Of a stretch of DNA of 13,707 bases, positions 12,835-13,707 are shown piece after piece. Position 1 is the first letter of the stretch; each line of letters opens with the position of its first letter. The stretch covers positions 1-13,707 of the forward strand of contig DAHVAB010000028.1 in the NCBI GenBank assembly GCA_027314825.1. Reading direction: 5' to 3'. The notes under the pieces are model-generated. The model searched no databases, had not been told where the DNA came from, and worked only from the letters and a program-made list of their open reading frames with translations. Made by a program: the position numbers and the translations under genes. The stretch is from Solirubrobacterales bacterium. Its GTDB lineage: Bacteria; Actinomycetota; Thermoleophilia; Solirubrobacterales; Solirubrobacteraceae.

Positions 12835-13197
12835 ATGGGCCTCGCGGATACCTTCCAGGAGATCGTCGACTCGCTGCCCGACGATTGGACCGACCTGGAG
12901 CTCGACCTGCGGATCTCTGACGAGTCGCGCTACGTGGATGCGGCCGTCTACCTGGCGATATGCAACGCGCGCCCCTACTCCCGCCACGACTGGCATTGGC
13001 GGCTGCTGGTCGCCCACAGCTTCGGCCATGCCGCCGCCGCCCCTGCCGTCCATGCCGCCCTGCACCTGCTCGACGAAGCGGGGATCGAGGGCGAGATGGC
13101 GGTCAGGGAGGTGCGCTCCGGCCGGGTTGAGGTCACGCAGATGTGGGGTAGGCCGCACTCGGTGCGCGAGGAGTTCGCGCGCCGGCGGGCGCAGTAG
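12835..13197 (+). CDS. Conserved-looking protein of unknown function
   Basis: 120 residues, not recognised. The first 30 are acidic (TFQEIVDSLPDDWTDLELDLRI, in two pieces at 6-27). The centre is rich in His and aromatic residues: YSRHDWHWRLLVAHSFGHA (48-66), with His51, His54, His61 and His65 spaced in a way that could bind metal. A helix (70-83), then a strand-turn-strand EMAVREVRSGRVEVTQMW (87-104) ends near a basic tail. No signal peptide or membrane helix. Base composition and codon use match the neighbours, so it is not recently acquired. ATG 12835 follows a TAGGCT box by 8 bases, so the mRNA is probably leaderless. The next gene starts 47 bases after its stop on the same strand, perhaps in one operon. 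Confidence 0.75.
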   Translation: MGLADTFQEIVDSLPDDWTDLELDLRISDESRYVDAAVYLAICNARPYSRHDWHWRLLVAHSFGHAAAAPAVHAALHLLDEAGIEGEMAVREVRSGRVEVTQMWGRPHSVREEFARRRAQ

Positions 13198-13244
13198 CGG
13201 GCCCGGGGTGGGCCGGTGAGCAGGCGCCCGGAAGCGGAGCCCCG

Positions 13245-13691
13245 ATGGCCGGCGTGATCGCGCTGATCCCGGATCTGCTGTTCGGCTCCCGCGTGCAGTC
13301 TGCGCTCACGGCTGCCGGGCACGAGGTGGAGATGCTCGCCACGCGCTCCGATGTCGAGTCGCGCCTGCGGCGGGCCGGCCCGCCGGCTCGGGTGCTGATC
13401 GTCGACCTGACCGATGAGCGGGTGCAGGGGCCGGAGCTCGTCGAAGCGTTGCGGGAGGGCGCGCCGTCCGTGCCGTCCGGGTCTGCGCCGGTGCCTTCCC
13501 GGTCCCCGCTCGAGCCGCCCGGGTCGCTGGCGCCGCCCACGCGGCCCAAGACCCTCGGCTTCTATTCACACGTGGATACGGCTACGCGCGAGCGCGCGGA
13601 GCGGGCAGGGTTCGACCTGGTGGTGCCACGCTCGCGGATGGCGCGGGAGGCGCCGGCGCTGGTGGAGCGGCTCGCCGCCTGCTCGGCCTGA
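13245..13691 (+). CDS. Degenerate receiver-like protein with a Ser/Pro insert
   Basis: 148 residues. The order of elements resembles a CheY-type receiver: strand VIALIPD (4-10), helix LFGSRVQSALTAAG (12-25), strand HEVEML (26-31), helix, then strand ARVLIVDLTD (49-57) with Asp54 where the phosphorylated Asp would sit. A 30-residue Ser/Pro/Gly-rich insert (about 72-101) follows. It resumes at TLGFYSHVD (103-111), helix RERAERAG (115-122), strand FDLVVPRSRM (123-132) and a final helix. The usual acidic pair near residue 10 is reduced to one Asp, and the conserved Lys near the end appears as Arg131 or is absent, so phosphorylation as in normal receivers is doubtful. There is no output domain. 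ATG 13245 has GCGGAG a few bases upstream. The fold call is from pattern only. Confidence 0.7.
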   Translation: MAGVIALIPDLLFGSRVQSALTAAGHEVEMLATRSDVESRLRRAGPPARVLIVDLTDERVQGPELVEALREGAPSVPSGSAPVPSRSPLEPPGSLAPPTRPKTLGFYSHVDTATRERAERAGFDLVVPRSRMAREAPALVERLAACSA

Positions 13692-13707
13692 GGCCCGTGC
13701 GGCATGC

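Noticed and set aside
11616..12920. Long plus-strand frame opposite the YgfZ-like gene
   Set aside because: Antisense shadow; the minus strand carries the diagnostic KGCYVGQE motif and the promoter.

Overview
The window is GC-rich, tightly packed bacterial DNA. I read it as an actinobacterium, most likely of the Thermoleophilia/Solirubrobacterales type. This rests on codon bias toward G/C, an LLM-class (F420-type) oxidoreductase, GTP-type PEP carboxykinase, a ClpS adaptor, and many genes whose start codon lies only 6-9 bases after a TANNNT box, which suggests leaderless mRNAs. The assignment is an inference; no rRNA or phylogenetic marker is present.

Layout. 1-572 (-): 5' part of a malyl-CoA/beta-methylmalyl-CoA lyase, cut by the window edge. 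623-1138 (+): a MaoC-type hydratase, divergent from the lyase. 1139-1465: a non-coding, repeat-rich stretch. 1466-3289 (+): GTP-dependent PEP carboxykinase. 3329-3432: a long imperfect palindrome between convergent genes. 3429-5420 (-): cupin, zinc-ribbon protein and LLM oxidoreductase. 5497-5577: three copies of a 27-bp repeat. 5573-8649 (-): ecm (ethylmalonyl-CoA mutase) and meaB, overlapping by GTGA. 8714-9580 (+): metallo-beta-lactamase-fold hydrolase. 9637-9924 (+): clpS. 9979-11630 (-): ccr followed by a small coupled alpha/beta-barrel protein. 11784-12800 (-): YgfZ/GcvT-like protein. 12835-13197 (+): unknown protein. 13245-13691 (+): degenerate receiver-like protein.

The metabolic theme is the ethylmalonyl-CoA pathway for acetyl-CoA assimilation. 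Ccr carboxylates and reduces crotonyl-CoA to ethylmalonyl-CoA. Ecm with its G-protein chaperone MeaB makes methylsuccinyl-CoA. The MaoC protein is the likely mesaconyl-CoA hydratase, and the lyase splits beta-methylmalyl-CoA into glyoxylate and propionyl-CoA. PEP carboxykinase then links the C4 product to gluconeogenesis. Methylsuccinyl-CoA dehydrogenase and the epimerase are not in the window. The genes lie in at least four separate transcription units rather than one operon.

The least expected signals are non-coding. All three divergent gene pairs share a symmetric ANNNTANNNT element that can serve as a -10 box in both directions. The hydrolase gene has a likely leaderless ATG in frame with it but separated by a TGA. 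There are also several repeat structures: a G-rich decamer array flanked by 28-bp direct repeats, 27-bp repeats that repeat the meaB stop codon, and a 104-bp palindrome.
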